DNA of 64,000 nucleotides from Chlorobiota bacterium (lineage in GTDB: Bacteria; Bacteroidota; Bacteroidia; Bacteroidales; JAADJA01): positions 1 through 64,000 of the forward strand of contig JAADJA010000171.1 of the NCBI GenBank assembly GCA_013151015.1, read 5' to 3'. Below are positions 10,589 to 19,749 of the stretch, piece after piece (position 1 is the first letter of the stretch; every line of letters begins with the position of its first letter). The position numbers were made by a program, and so were the translations under genes. Below the pieces are notes generated by a model that had not been told where the DNA came from, ran no database searches, and saw nothing but the letters and a program-made list of their open reading frames with translations.

Positions 10589-10785
10589 TGCCACCATTTG
10601 GTCCAATAAACAGAAAGGATTTGGTGAGATATTTGAAGAGGGCCGGGTTTGATGGACCCTATTCGGGGGGCAAGCACCAATTTGTGGTCAAAGGGCAAAT
10701 TACAATCAGAATCCCAAATCCGCATAAAGGGGACATCAGCAAATCCCTTCTTTCGAGAATTCTACGACAAGCAAAAATCAGTTAA
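10588..10785 (+). CDS. hicA: HicA family mRNA interferase toxin
   Basis: INRKDLVRYLKRAGFDGPYSGGKHQFVVKG...IPNPHKGDISKSLLSRILRQAKI: dsRBD-like HicA with catalytic His in GGKHQF. Confidence 0.94.
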   Translation: MPPFGPINRKDLVRYLKRAGFDGPYSGGKHQFVVKGQITIRIPNPHKGDISKSLLSRILRQAKIS

Positions 10786-10790
10786 CAAGA

Positions 10791-11762
10791 ATGGACAAAA
10801 TTATAAAACCTATTTTCGTTTTTTCTCTAATTATTTCCTCGATTTCCGGTTATCCTCAATTCCCACCCGCAGCAGGGCAGGAGGGAAGTACGGCCATCAG
10901 CAAGGACAGCAGTGTATTTATTGCATATGCCGTGATGTGCGAGGTGGAAAGGGGCTACAAAGACATTTCCATGCCCGATTCCGGTTATGTGGATTTTGGG
11001 GAAGAAGGCAATGCGCTCGGACAGGCCGACAACAACATCATCAGTCTTGGTGATGGAGGCATTGCAACCCTGGGTTTCCATGTCCCGATATACAATGGCG
11101 AGGGTTTCGATTTTTGTGTTTTTGAAAACGCATTGAACGATACTTTCCTTGAACTGGCTTTTGTGGAAGTGAGCTCCGACGGAGAGAATTTCTTTCGCTT
11201 TCCGGCAACCTCGCTTACACAAACGGAAACACAAACAGGGACTTTTGGTGCAACGATACCTGAAAAGATCAATAACCTTGCAGGGAAATACAGGTTGTTC
11301 TTTGGAACGCCTTTCGATTTGGAAGAGATGAATAACATCCCTGGCTTGAACGTGGACAGCATCACACAAATAAGGATCATAGATGTGGTCGGTAGTATTG
11401 ACGACAGCTTTGCAACTTTTGATTCCCAGGGAAATAAAATCAACGATCCCTGGCCCACCGCTTTTGCTACAGGTGGCTTCGACCTTGATGCCGTGGCCGT
11501 GATCCATAATTTGTTCAATCAGGATATTTCGGAAAACAGAGAACCGGATTTTCGTGTTTTCCCAAATCCCGTCCTTGATCATTTGAATTTTGAAAGTAGC
11601 CGGGAATATCATATCGAACTTTTGACCCTGGAAGGAAAAATCGTTTTTAAAGCGCATTCAAAAAGACTTGTGATAGGGATGGGGGATTTCCCGAAAGGGA
11701 TATACTTGTTGAAGGTTTCCAATGATAAAGGCTGTTCCATCAGGAAAATCATAAAAAAATGA
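10791..11762 (+). CDS. Secreted T9SS-sorted cell-surface protein of B12-uptake-locus type
   Basis: Signal peptide; GFDFCVFENALNDTFLELAFVEVSSDGENFFRFPATS...GGFDLDAVAVIH; C-terminal FRVFPNPVLDHLNFES...FPKGIYLLKVSNDKG CTD. Confidence 0.8.
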   Translation: MDKIIKPIFVFSLIISSISGYPQFPPAAGQEGSTAISKDSSVFIAYAVMCEVERGYKDISMPDSGYVDFGEEGNALGQADNNIISLGDGGIATLGFHVPIYNGEGFDFCVFENALNDTFLELAFVEVSSDGENFFRFPATSLTQTETQTGTFGATIPEKINNLAGKYRLFFGTPFDLEEMNNIPGLNVDSITQIRIIDVVGSIDDSFATFDSQGNKINDPWPTAFATGGFDLDAVAVIHNLFNQDISENREPDFRVFPNPVLDHLNFESSREYHIELLTLEGKIVFKAHSKRLVIGMGDFPKGIYLLKVSNDKGCSIRKIIKK

Positions 11763-13666
11763 GGACTCTTTCCCTGTTGTTTTTTGTCATGTTGGTCGGA
11801 AAAGCAGGTTTTCCACAGGAAGTGCTGAAGGATACGGTTTATGAACTGTCGCAGGTGCAGGTTTCTTCCGAACGAATCCACGATTTTTCCACCGGCCTGA
11901 AAATCCTTAAAATGGACAGCCTGACCCTTGACCTCAACCAGGACAAGGACCTGGGTGAATTGCTTTCCCGTCAAAGTCCTTTGTACATCAAATCATATGG
12001 CCAGGGAGGCCTTGCCACCATTTCCTTTCGTGGAACATCTTCAGCCCATACCGGAATTTACTGGAACGGCTTTTATTTGAACCTCCCCAACCTGGGTTCA
12101 TCCGATTTATCATTGATTCCTTCCTCTTTGTTCAATTCGGTGGAAGTGCTTTATGGGGCTTCCGGGCCATTGTTCGGGAGCGGGAATATCGGAGGCAATA
12201 TCCAACTGGACAACAAGCCCGTATTCATTAAAGGGATAGATGTCAACCTAAACCTTTCGGCTGGCAGTTTCAATACTTATGGGATTAATGGCTCCCTTCG
12301 ATTGTCAAATACCAAGTGGTGGGGCTCAACGGCATTTACCTATAAAAACGCAAAAAATGATTTCCCGTTCACAAACCTGAACGGCGGCAATGAAACAAGG
12401 GGGAATGCGGCTTTGTTGCAATACGGCCTGATGCAGGATGTTTACAGGAAGATCGGCGACAAACACCTGATCGGATTGTCGTTCTGGTACCAGTTTGCCG
12501 ATAGGGAAATCCCGAAAACACTGGTGACGAAACCCTCAACGGCATCCCAGGACGATGAGTCTATCCGGGTTTCGGGCAGTTGGAAATATTTTCTTGCCAA
12601 AGGGACACTCAACCTGAAATCGGCATTTCTGAGGGACGATGAAAATTATTCCGATCCTGAATCGGAAATCGAACAGAACAGGAATTCAAGAATACTGACA
12701 AAAACGTTTATCGCAGAAGCAAACTATAAGTTTAAAATCAATAGTCAATTTGATTTCAATGCAGGGGCCAACTTTACAAATTCCGTTGGTGAAGCCACTG
12801 CATATTCAGGCAATCCACAAAGAGCGCAGTTAGGGATATTCGGGTCGGCACTATATAGATTCCCTAAAATAAATTGGAAAATCAACCTCAATCTCCGTCA
12901 GGATTTTATCGGGGGATTTGATGTCCCTTTCACCCCTTCGCTTGGGCTTGAGGGGAAAATCTGGCATTTTGTTTATGGGAAGGCCAACTTCTCCAAAAAC
13001 TTCCGTGCCCCAACTTTCAACGACCTTTATTGGGAACCTTATGGGAATAAAGACCTCCAGCCCGAAACCTCTTATAACGGGGAATTGGGCTTGTTGCTGA
13101 TAAACAAAAACAAACAGGGAGCATTTTCGTCCCGGTTTTCGGGAACGGTTTACAGCTCCTTGATCGATAATTGGATATTGTGGATCCCCGTGAACAATAA
13201 TTGGTCGCCCGAAAATATCCAGAAGGTTTGGAGCCGGGGTTTGGAACTGGAAGAGAAGCTTGATTTTAAGATTGGGAAATCAAGACTTAAAACTGCACTT
13301 GGCTATGCCCTGGTCAAATCGACCAATCAGGAAAAAACCGGTGAAAACGATCAATCATTCGGGAAACAATTGATTTATGTCCCTGAACATTCCTTTTCGG
13401 GAAATGTTGATTACCTGTTCAGAAGTTTTGTATTCAGCTTCAATACCTCGTTTACGGGAAAACGGTTCGCAACCCGAGACAATGGCGAATATTTACCAGC
13501 GTTTGTAATTTCGGATTTGCAGATCGTAAAAAAGTTTTCGATAAAGAAAACCACGGTAAATATTGGTTTTGAAATAAACAACCTTTGGGGGTCGGAGTAC
13601 CGGGCAATTCAATATTATCCAATGCCCGGAAGAAATTATAAACTATCGATAAACTTTAAATTATGA
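11759..13666 (+). CDS. btuB: TonB-dependent outer-membrane receptor, BtuB-like (cobalamin)
   Basis: Plug domain (LGELLSRQSPLYIKSYGQGGLATISFRGTSSAHTGIYWNGFYLN), beta-barrel, terminal aromatic; downstream of B12 riboswitch; ATGA overlap with preceding gene. Confidence 0.88.
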   Translation: MRTLSLLFFVMLVGKAGFPQEVLKDTVYELSQVQVSSERIHDFSTGLKILKMDSLTLDLNQDKDLGELLSRQSPLYIKSYGQGGLATISFRGTSSAHTGIYWNGFYLNLPNLGSSDLSLIPSSLFNSVEVLYGASGPLFGSGNIGGNIQLDNKPVFIKGIDVNLNLSAGSFNTYGINGSLRLSNTKWWGSTAFTYKNAKNDFPFTNLNGGNETRGNAALLQYGLMQDVYRKIGDKHLIGLSFWYQFADREIPKTLVTKPSTASQDDESIRVSGSWKYFLAKGTLNLKSAFLRDDENYSDPESEIEQNRNSRILTKTFIAEANYKFKINSQFDFNAGANFTNSVGEATAYSGNPQRAQLGIFGSALYRFPKINWKINLNLRQDFIGGFDVPFTPSLGLEGKIWHFVYGKANFSKNFRAPTFNDLYWEPYGNKDLQPETSYNGELGLLLINKNKQGAFSSRFSGTVYSSLIDNWILWIPVNNNWSPENIQKVWSRGLELEEKLDFKIGKSRLKTALGYALVKSTNQEKTGENDQSFGKQLIYVPEHSFSGNVDYLFRSFVFSFNTSFTGKRFATRDNGEYLPAFVISDLQIVKKFSIKKTTVNIGFEINNLWGSEYRAIQYYPMPGRNYKLSINFKL

Positions 13667-13887
13667 TGGGGTTGATAATTTGGTAGGCTATGTGCTAACA
13701 GTTTAGATATGGTTAGTGAAATATTTGGTTTAAACAACAACAATACCATCGCACCTATGGCGCTTGATGCAATTAAGTTGACCTGTTTTACCATGATGCC
13801 TCCAATACTGTGCTTAGTATCGGTTGGCAGTTGATTTTTGCAAAATGTAAATATAACAAGAGCCCAGGAATTAAAAGAATAGGAAAT

Positions 13888-14958
13888 ATGCAAAAAATAA
13901 AACCCTGGATTTTTAGAATTCTATTTATAGTCCCGTTCATGTTTGTATCCTGCAATAAGGATGATAAAAAGGAAGACCCACCTCCATCGGGAAATTTTGA
14001 CAATGGTGTTTTTATCATAAACGAAGGACTGTTCAATACAGGTACTGGGACGATTTCGTTCGTGAAACGCGGCAGTACCGATGTGCAGCAAAAGGTTTAT
14101 CAGAAAGCAAACAATGAAATCCCCATTGGGAATATTGTGCAGTCGATGAACATAATTAATGGCAAGGCTTTCATTATGGTCAACAATGCAGATAAGGTAG
14201 AAGTTGCGAACTGGAATGATTTCAAAAAAATAAAAACCCTTGAAAACATCCCTTATCCGGCTTATATTATCCAGGTCGATAATAATAAAGCCTATATTTC
14301 ATGTTGGGACAACAAACTATTGATTGTTTCCCTTGAGAATCTTGAAATCACTGGGGAAATAATTACCGGTACCGGCCCAACGAAAATGTTGAAAACCGGG
14401 GAAAGCATATGGGTATTGAACCAGGGAGGTCTTGGCCTCGACAGTACCATTTCCATAATAGATAATTCAACCGATCAACTTGTGCACACCATCCCGGTTT
14501 TCCCCCGTCCGACAGGGATACAAAAAGACAAAAACGGCAATATCTGGGTGATGTGTTCCGGTCGGGGATCATGGCAGGGGGGCGATTCCAAGGGCCACTT
14601 GCTTTGCATCGACCCGGAGGATTATTCGATTATCAAGGATCTTAAATTTCCCGTTTCAACCAAACATCCCGAAAAATTGATAATTAATTCCGAAGGTGAT
14701 ATCTTGTTTTACAACTATCCCGATGGCATTTACAAATTTGATGTGTCCTCAGGCAATTTGGAAACTGAAGCCTTTATTGCCCATACAGGTTTTTTTTACG
14801 GATTGGCCTATGATGAAACCGACAATGTGATATACAGCTCCGATCCATTGGATTATGTGCAAAATGGTTTGGTTTATCGCTTTGATGCCATTTCGGGTGA
14901 ATTGATAAATTCGTTCAATGCAGGTGTGATACCCAGAGAATTTTATTTTTCTGATTAA
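13888..14958 (+). CDS. Surface lipoprotein with YncE/DUF5074-like beta-propeller, BtuG-like
   Basis: Lipobox LFIVPFMFVSC; GVFIINEGLFNTGTGTISFV..., YPAYIIQVDNNKAYISCWDNKLLIVSLENLEI, WVLNQGG...DSTISIIDNSTDQLV propeller repeats next to btuB. Confidence 0.82.
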   Translation: MQKIKPWIFRILFIVPFMFVSCNKDDKKEDPPPSGNFDNGVFIINEGLFNTGTGTISFVKRGSTDVQQKVYQKANNEIPIGNIVQSMNIINGKAFIMVNNADKVEVANWNDFKKIKTLENIPYPAYIIQVDNNKAYISCWDNKLLIVSLENLEITGEIITGTGPTKMLKTGESIWVLNQGGLGLDSTISIIDNSTDQLVHTIPVFPRPTGIQKDKNGNIWVMCSGRGSWQGGDSKGHLLCIDPEDYSIIKDLKFPVSTKHPEKLIINSEGDILFYNYPDGIYKFDVSSGNLETEAFIAHTGFFYGLAYDETDNVIYSSDPLDYVQNGLVYRFDAISGELINSFNAGVIPREFYFSD

Positions 14959-15129
14959 AACACGTATTTTTGCCCTCCCTTAAAAAGAGCTGTTTTTGGA
15001 CAGCTCCATAGGAGCGCCATTATGGTAGAATATTAGAATAAGTTCAGAGAGGTTTTGGCGGTATTTTTGCCTTTGCAAAAATAGTGACGAAACCAGTTTA
15101 ATTAAGAATTTAATGAAAAACAAAAAGAT

Positions 15130-15546
15130 ATGAAAAACAAAGTAGAAGTACGTTGGACAGAAGACATGGCCTTTGAGGCCGAAGTGAACAACCACAAAAT
15201 CATTATTGATGCCGGTGAGAAAGTCGGTGGACAGGATCGCGGGCCACGGCCCAAAGCACTTACCTTGGTTTCCCTTGGCGGTTGCACCGGAATGGACGTT
15301 ATTTCCATCCTGAAAAAGATGCGGGTCGAGCCCGATTATTTCAATGTGGAAGTGGAAGGGGAGCTCACTGAAGAGCACCCAAAATATTACCACACTATCA
15401 CCATTACCTACACGTTCAGGGGAAAAGACCTTCCCATGGCCAAACTTGAAAAAGCCGTTAAGCTTTCACAGGACAGGTATTGCGGCGTAACCGCCATGCT
15501 CGACAAAGCCGCAAAAATAGAGCATAAGATCGTGGTGGAAGGGTAA
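15130..15546 (+). CDS. OsmC family protein
   Basis: GGQDRGPRPKALTLVSLGGCTGMDVISILKKMR...SQDRYCGVTAMLDKAAKI conserved OsmC cysteines. Confidence 0.9.
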   Translation: MKNKVEVRWTEDMAFEAEVNNHKIIIDAGEKVGGQDRGPRPKALTLVSLGGCTGMDVISILKKMRVEPDYFNVEVEGELTEEHPKYYHTITITYTFRGKDLPMAKLEKAVKLSQDRYCGVTAMLDKAAKIEHKIVVEG

Positions 15547-15552
15547 GCATGC

Positions 15553-15574
15553 AAAAAGCGTCCACGCTTTTTCT
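15553..15574 (+). terminator. Putative terminator after osmC-like gene
   Basis: AAAAAGCGTCCACGCTTTTTC hairpin. Confidence 0.5.
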
Positions 15575-15679
15575 ATAATGAATATGATACAGCTACCCAT
15601 ACTTTAATTTGTTCGCAAAATAAGCGTGGACACTTATTTCATTGCCCTTGCTCCCTGTTAGTGTTGTTACTAACAAGCT

Positions 15680-17131
15680 TTATTCTTTCCCGATCACAAA
15701 CTTATCATAAAGCCTCAAACTTACCGAAGCGATTATCCCGATGGAGATAATGACGATCCAAATGGAAGAGGGATGGTAAGTGGTCCAAAGGTAATCGGTC
15801 AGTTCCCGTTGCCCCATGTTCATCATTTCGGCTGCTTTGGCAAAGATTTCATTGTGCGACAGGTTTCCATCCACGGACAAGCCCCTTTTCCCAAGCTCCT
15901 TCAGAAGCAGGTTGTGTTTGTCCGACATGGCCTGATATACATCCCCTGAAATAATCCCTGCAAAAATACTCCCGAGGAAAACCGGGATATAGGAATAGCC
16001 CATGTACAATGCTTTCTTGTTCTTTGGGGCAATATGGCCAATGTATTCCGTTATTTTTGGGGAACCCGCCATTTCACCAATGGCAAAAATGAAAAGGGCG
16101 GCAATTATGAACATCACATTTTGTGTCATCAACGTGAGCGCCATCCCGATTGAACTTACAAGAAAACCGGTGAACATGGCACTCAAGGGTTTCCATTTCA
16201 TCACGACGGACGAGACCAGTATCTGGAAGATTATGATGAACATTGCATCGAAATTGGTAATGAACTCCGCTTCCATTTGTCCGTCCCTGCTATAATTTTC
16301 TGCAATGAACGGCATATATTCACTGAAATACCTGTACATCGACGAAGTGTCCACCCATTGCTCGATAAAAACGGGAAGGGTGTAAAACAACTGGTTGTAC
16401 ATAGTCCAGAAACCGGCAACGATTATCAGGAAAAGCACGAATTTGAAATCTTTCAGGACTAGGCCGATATTTCCGAAAACATATTGCATCGACTTGGAAA
16501 AAGAATCTGTGGATTTCTGCCTGTCAGGTTCTTTGTAGAAAAACAACAGGATAAAATTCAAGGCGATAACGGCTGCCGATATATGGAACACAATATCATA
16601 AGATGATCCTTTATAGAGCAAGGTGAGCATGGGGCCAATAAACGCACCAAGGTTCACCATCATATAATAAACCCCGAACCCAATGGACGAATTTTCCTTG
16701 TTTGTGGTTTTGGCAACTGTGGCCGAAATTACCGGTTTGAAAAGTGCTGCACCGAGGGCAAGGTAAAGGTACATGGCAAACACGCCCGTAAAGGTGTCGA
16801 ACATCGGCAGTAAAATAAAGGCCGAAACATAGATGGAAAAAGCGATGATCAAAACTTTTTTATAGCCGTACTTATCGGCAATGGAACCCGTGATTACCGG
16901 GAGGAAATATAAAATCCCCGTGCCCACGCCCATGATCCAGCCTTTTTGCGACTGTGAGAACTCAAGCCCTCCCACATCCGAGGAGCTGGTTAAGTAATTG
17001 GCAAAAAGCATGAAGAAGCCATACCATGCCCAGCGCTCGAAGAGTTCAAAGGTATTGGCGACCCAAAAGGTACGAGGGAACGACCTGAATGTTTTTAGCA
17101 TCGACATATTGGAAGTTTTAATTTCGGGCAA
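15680..17131 (-). CDS. MFS transporter, POT/proton-dependent oligopeptide transporter-like
   Basis: FWVANTFELFERWAWYGFFMLFANYL (POT family NTR), GSIADKYGYKKVLI, multiple TM segments. Confidence 0.85.
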   Translation of the reverse strand: MPEIKTSNMSMLKTFRSFPRTFWVANTFELFERWAWYGFFMLFANYLTSSSDVGGLEFSQSQKGWIMGVGTGILYFLPVITGSIADKYGYKKVLIIAFSIYVSAFILLPMFDTFTGVFAMYLYLALGAALFKPVISATVAKTTNKENSSIGFGVYYMMVNLGAFIGPMLTLLYKGSSYDIVFHISAAVIALNFILLFFYKEPDRQKSTDSFSKSMQYVFGNIGLVLKDFKFVLFLIIVAGFWTMYNQLFYTLPVFIEQWVDTSSMYRYFSEYMPFIAENYSRDGQMEAEFITNFDAMFIIIFQILVSSVVMKWKPLSAMFTGFLVSSIGMALTLMTQNVMFIIAALFIFAIGEMAGSPKITEYIGHIAPKNKKALYMGYSYIPVFLGSIFAGIISGDVYQAMSDKHNLLLKELGKRGLSVDGNLSHNEIFAKAAEMMNMGQRELTDYLWTTYHPSSIWIVIISIGIIASVSLRLYDKFVIGKE

Positions 17132-17305
17132 AGATAGGGAATTGGAATTAATAGGTTTTTACCGAAACACCGGACAACCATTTTGAGTAAAAACCTGTCA
17201 TTTGTTTGCTTAAGGGCAAATTCCTGAAATGTAAATCAGGATTGCTTTTTTTGGAACAAAAAAACTAGTTGAAACAACAAATCACAAACAATAATCATCA
17301 ACATT

Positions 17306-19600
17306 ATGCGTACAAAATTATTTTTAGCCCCCGTGTTCATTTTGCTGTTCGGGCTCGTTGCACAATCCCAAAACAACAATAACCAACTTTTTAAGGAAAG
17401 GGGAGAGGTGTTTTTCAAGTTCAACATGGAAACGCCCAAGGATATTCATTTTCTGACCAACACAATTTCAATTGACGATGTGCAAGGAACATTGGTTTTT
17501 GCTTATGCCAATGAGAAAGGTTTTTCGGAATTCCTGGGAATGGGCATTGATTACACTATCCTGCCCCATCCCGGTGATATTGAAAACCCTAACATGAAAA
17601 GCAGTATTGACCTGAAAAACATTGACAGTTGGGATTTTTATCCAACATACGAAGCCTATGTGGATATGATGTACCAGTTCCAAACCGATTATCCCGGGCT
17701 TTGCCAGGTTTACAGCATTGGGCAATCGGTACAAAACCGCGAATTGCTCATGGCACGTATCTCCGATAATGTGGGCACGGACGAAGGCGAGGCGCAATTC
17801 CTTTATACCTCCACCATGCACGGTGACGAGACAACCGGTTTTCCGCTTATGCTCAGGTTTATCGACTACCTTCTCTCGAATTACGGTTCGGACGACCGGG
17901 TCACTGGGCTTGTGAACAACCTTGACATTTATATCAACCCGAACGCAAACCCTGATGGCACCTACCATGGAGGGAACAATACCGTAAACGGTGCACAGCG
18001 TTACAATGCAAACAATGTGGACCTGAACCGCAATTACCCTGACCCCCAGGATGGCCCGCATCCCGATGGGGAAGCATGGCAACCCGAAACCCTCGCTTTC
18101 ATGGCCTTTGCCGAAAGCCATCATATTGTATTGGCTTGCAATATGCACGGTGGCGCCGAGGTGTGCAATTATCCCTGGGACACATGGGCGCAATATCCTG
18201 CCGATACGGATTGGTGGCAATATGTGATGCACGAATATGCGGACACGGCACAACTGTTTTCACCCAATGGGTATATGTCAGGCTTTGATGATGGGATAAC
18301 GAATGGGTATGCCTGGTACGAAGTTAACGGTGGCCGGCAGGATTACATGAACTATTTTCAACAATGCCGTGAATTTACCATTGAACTTTCCGATCAAAAA
18401 CTATTGCCCCCAAGTCAGTTGCCTGCCCATTGGGATTACAACTACCGTTCGTTTTTGAATTATTTGGAACAAGTCCAATATGGTGTAAGCGGAACGATAA
18501 CCGATGCGGATACAGGGGATCCCCTGGTTGGTGAAGTTTATATCGAAAGCCATGAAGCCGACAGTTCCTGGGTTTATTCGGGTGTGCTTGGCGATTATCA
18601 CCGTCCGCTTTACCAAGGTACTTACGACATTACCTATTCGGCAATTGGATATATCCCACAAACGATAAACGTAACAGTTGCAAACAAGGAGACAAGCATT
18701 GTTGATGTGCAATTGGAATCCGGTGATTTGATCGCGGATTTTACAGCAAGCACCACCAATGTTTCCATTGGTGGAAGTGTGAACTTCACCGATCTTAGTT
18801 TTGGGAGTCCTGTAAGTTGGGAATGGACATTTGAAGAGGGGACACCCTCAACCTCCAATGAGCAAAACCCAACAGGGATCGTATATAGCAATGTCGGTTC
18901 TTTCGATGTAAGCCTTACGGTATCCGATGGGACCAATTCGCAAACCATCACCAAAAACGATTATATCCATGCCACGATCGATATCGTTATGGAGAATACA
19001 ACCATCACGACCTGTCTCGGTACATTTTACGATACGGGTGGATCGGCAAATAATTATGGCGATGACGAGGACATTACGATGATATTTTTACCGGGCACGG
19101 AAGGCGCCATGATTGAATGTGTATTTACGATGTTCAACGTGGAAGATGAATCCAGTTGTAATTACGACTGGTTGAAGATTTATGATGGCAATTCCACATC
19201 CGCAACCTTGATCGGGAAATATTGCGGGACAGATTCGCCGGGCACGATAACAGCCACGAATCAGGAAGGTGCCATTACCTTTCAATTTCATTCCGATGGC
19301 TCGGTAACCAAACCGGGCTGGGCGGCAAACATCAGTTGTGCAGGGATTACATTTGTGAACGAAGATGTGATGACGCAAATTAAGGTTTTTCCAAACCCGG
19401 CGAAAGACGTGATTTCCATTTCATCCCCTTTGAAAATCCAATCTATTGTGATCCTTGATATGATTGGGAAACAAATATTGGTAAAAGAGGTAAACCAAGA
19501 ATCCATTAATTTGAATATTTCCGGTTTGGATTCAGGTTTGTACTTTGTCAACTTAAAAACCGAAGAAGGAATTGTCACAAAGAAAATAAGGGTTTTGTAA
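17306..19600 (+). CDS. Secreted M14 zinc carboxypeptidase with PKD, CUB and T9SS sorting domains
   Basis: STMHGDETTGFPLMLRFIDYLL (HxxE), NPNANPDGTYHGGN, NNVDLNRNYPDPQDG; PKD SFGSPVSWEWTFEEGTPS; CUB TTCLGTFYDTGG...; VFPNPAKDVISIS CTD. Confidence 0.93.
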   Translation: MRTKLFLAPVFILLFGLVAQSQNNNNQLFKERGEVFFKFNMETPKDIHFLTNTISIDDVQGTLVFAYANEKGFSEFLGMGIDYTILPHPGDIENPNMKSSIDLKNIDSWDFYPTYEAYVDMMYQFQTDYPGLCQVYSIGQSVQNRELLMARISDNVGTDEGEAQFLYTSTMHGDETTGFPLMLRFIDYLLSNYGSDDRVTGLVNNLDIYINPNANPDGTYHGGNNTVNGAQRYNANNVDLNRNYPDPQDGPHPDGEAWQPETLAFMAFAESHHIVLACNMHGGAEVCNYPWDTWAQYPADTDWWQYVMHEYADTAQLFSPNGYMSGFDDGITNGYAWYEVNGGRQDYMNYFQQCREFTIELSDQKLLPPSQLPAHWDYNYRSFLNYLEQVQYGVSGTITDADTGDPLVGEVYIESHEADSSWVYSGVLGDYHRPLYQGTYDITYSAIGYIPQTINVTVANKETSIVDVQLESGDLIADFTASTTNVSIGGSVNFTDLSFGSPVSWEWTFEEGTPSTSNEQNPTGIVYSNVGSFDVSLTVSDGTNSQTITKNDYIHATIDIVMENTTITTCLGTFYDTGGSANNYGDDEDITMIFLPGTEGAMIECVFTMFNVEDESSCNYDWLKIYDGNSTSATLIGKYCGTDSPGTITATNQEGAITFQFHSDGSVTKPGWAANISCAGITFVNEDVMTQIKVFPNPAKDVISISSPLKIQSIVILDMIGKQILVKEVNQESINLNISGLDSGLYFVNLKTEEGIVTKKIRVL

Positions 19601-19704
19601 ATACCTGTTCTTACAGTAAGGGCGTGGTTTGCAAAATAGATAGTCAGCATAAATATTGCGACCGTTATATGCCAATAGACCGCACCCTGAATTTGGAAAC
19701 CGAT

Positions 19705-19740
19705 AAAAAAGCACCTGTATCAATTACAGGTGCTTTTTTT
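19705..19740 (-). terminator. Strong terminator hairpin, likely 3' of rnpB (could act bidirectionally)
   Basis: AAAAAAGCACCTGTATCAATTACAGGTGCTTTTTTT, ~10-15 nt beyond the rnpB P1 3' strand. Confidence 0.75.
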
Positions 19741-19749
19741 GATTTAAAA

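Noticed and set aside
10649-11053. 134-aa ORF overlapping hicA and the next gene
   Set aside because: Alternative frame of hicA and the T9SS protein, both of which have clear family motifs.
15550-15660. Additional family B repeat copy (contains AGCGTGGACAC)
   Set aside because: Only an ~11-bp match; better explained as a terminator hairpin and intergenic AT-rich DNA.
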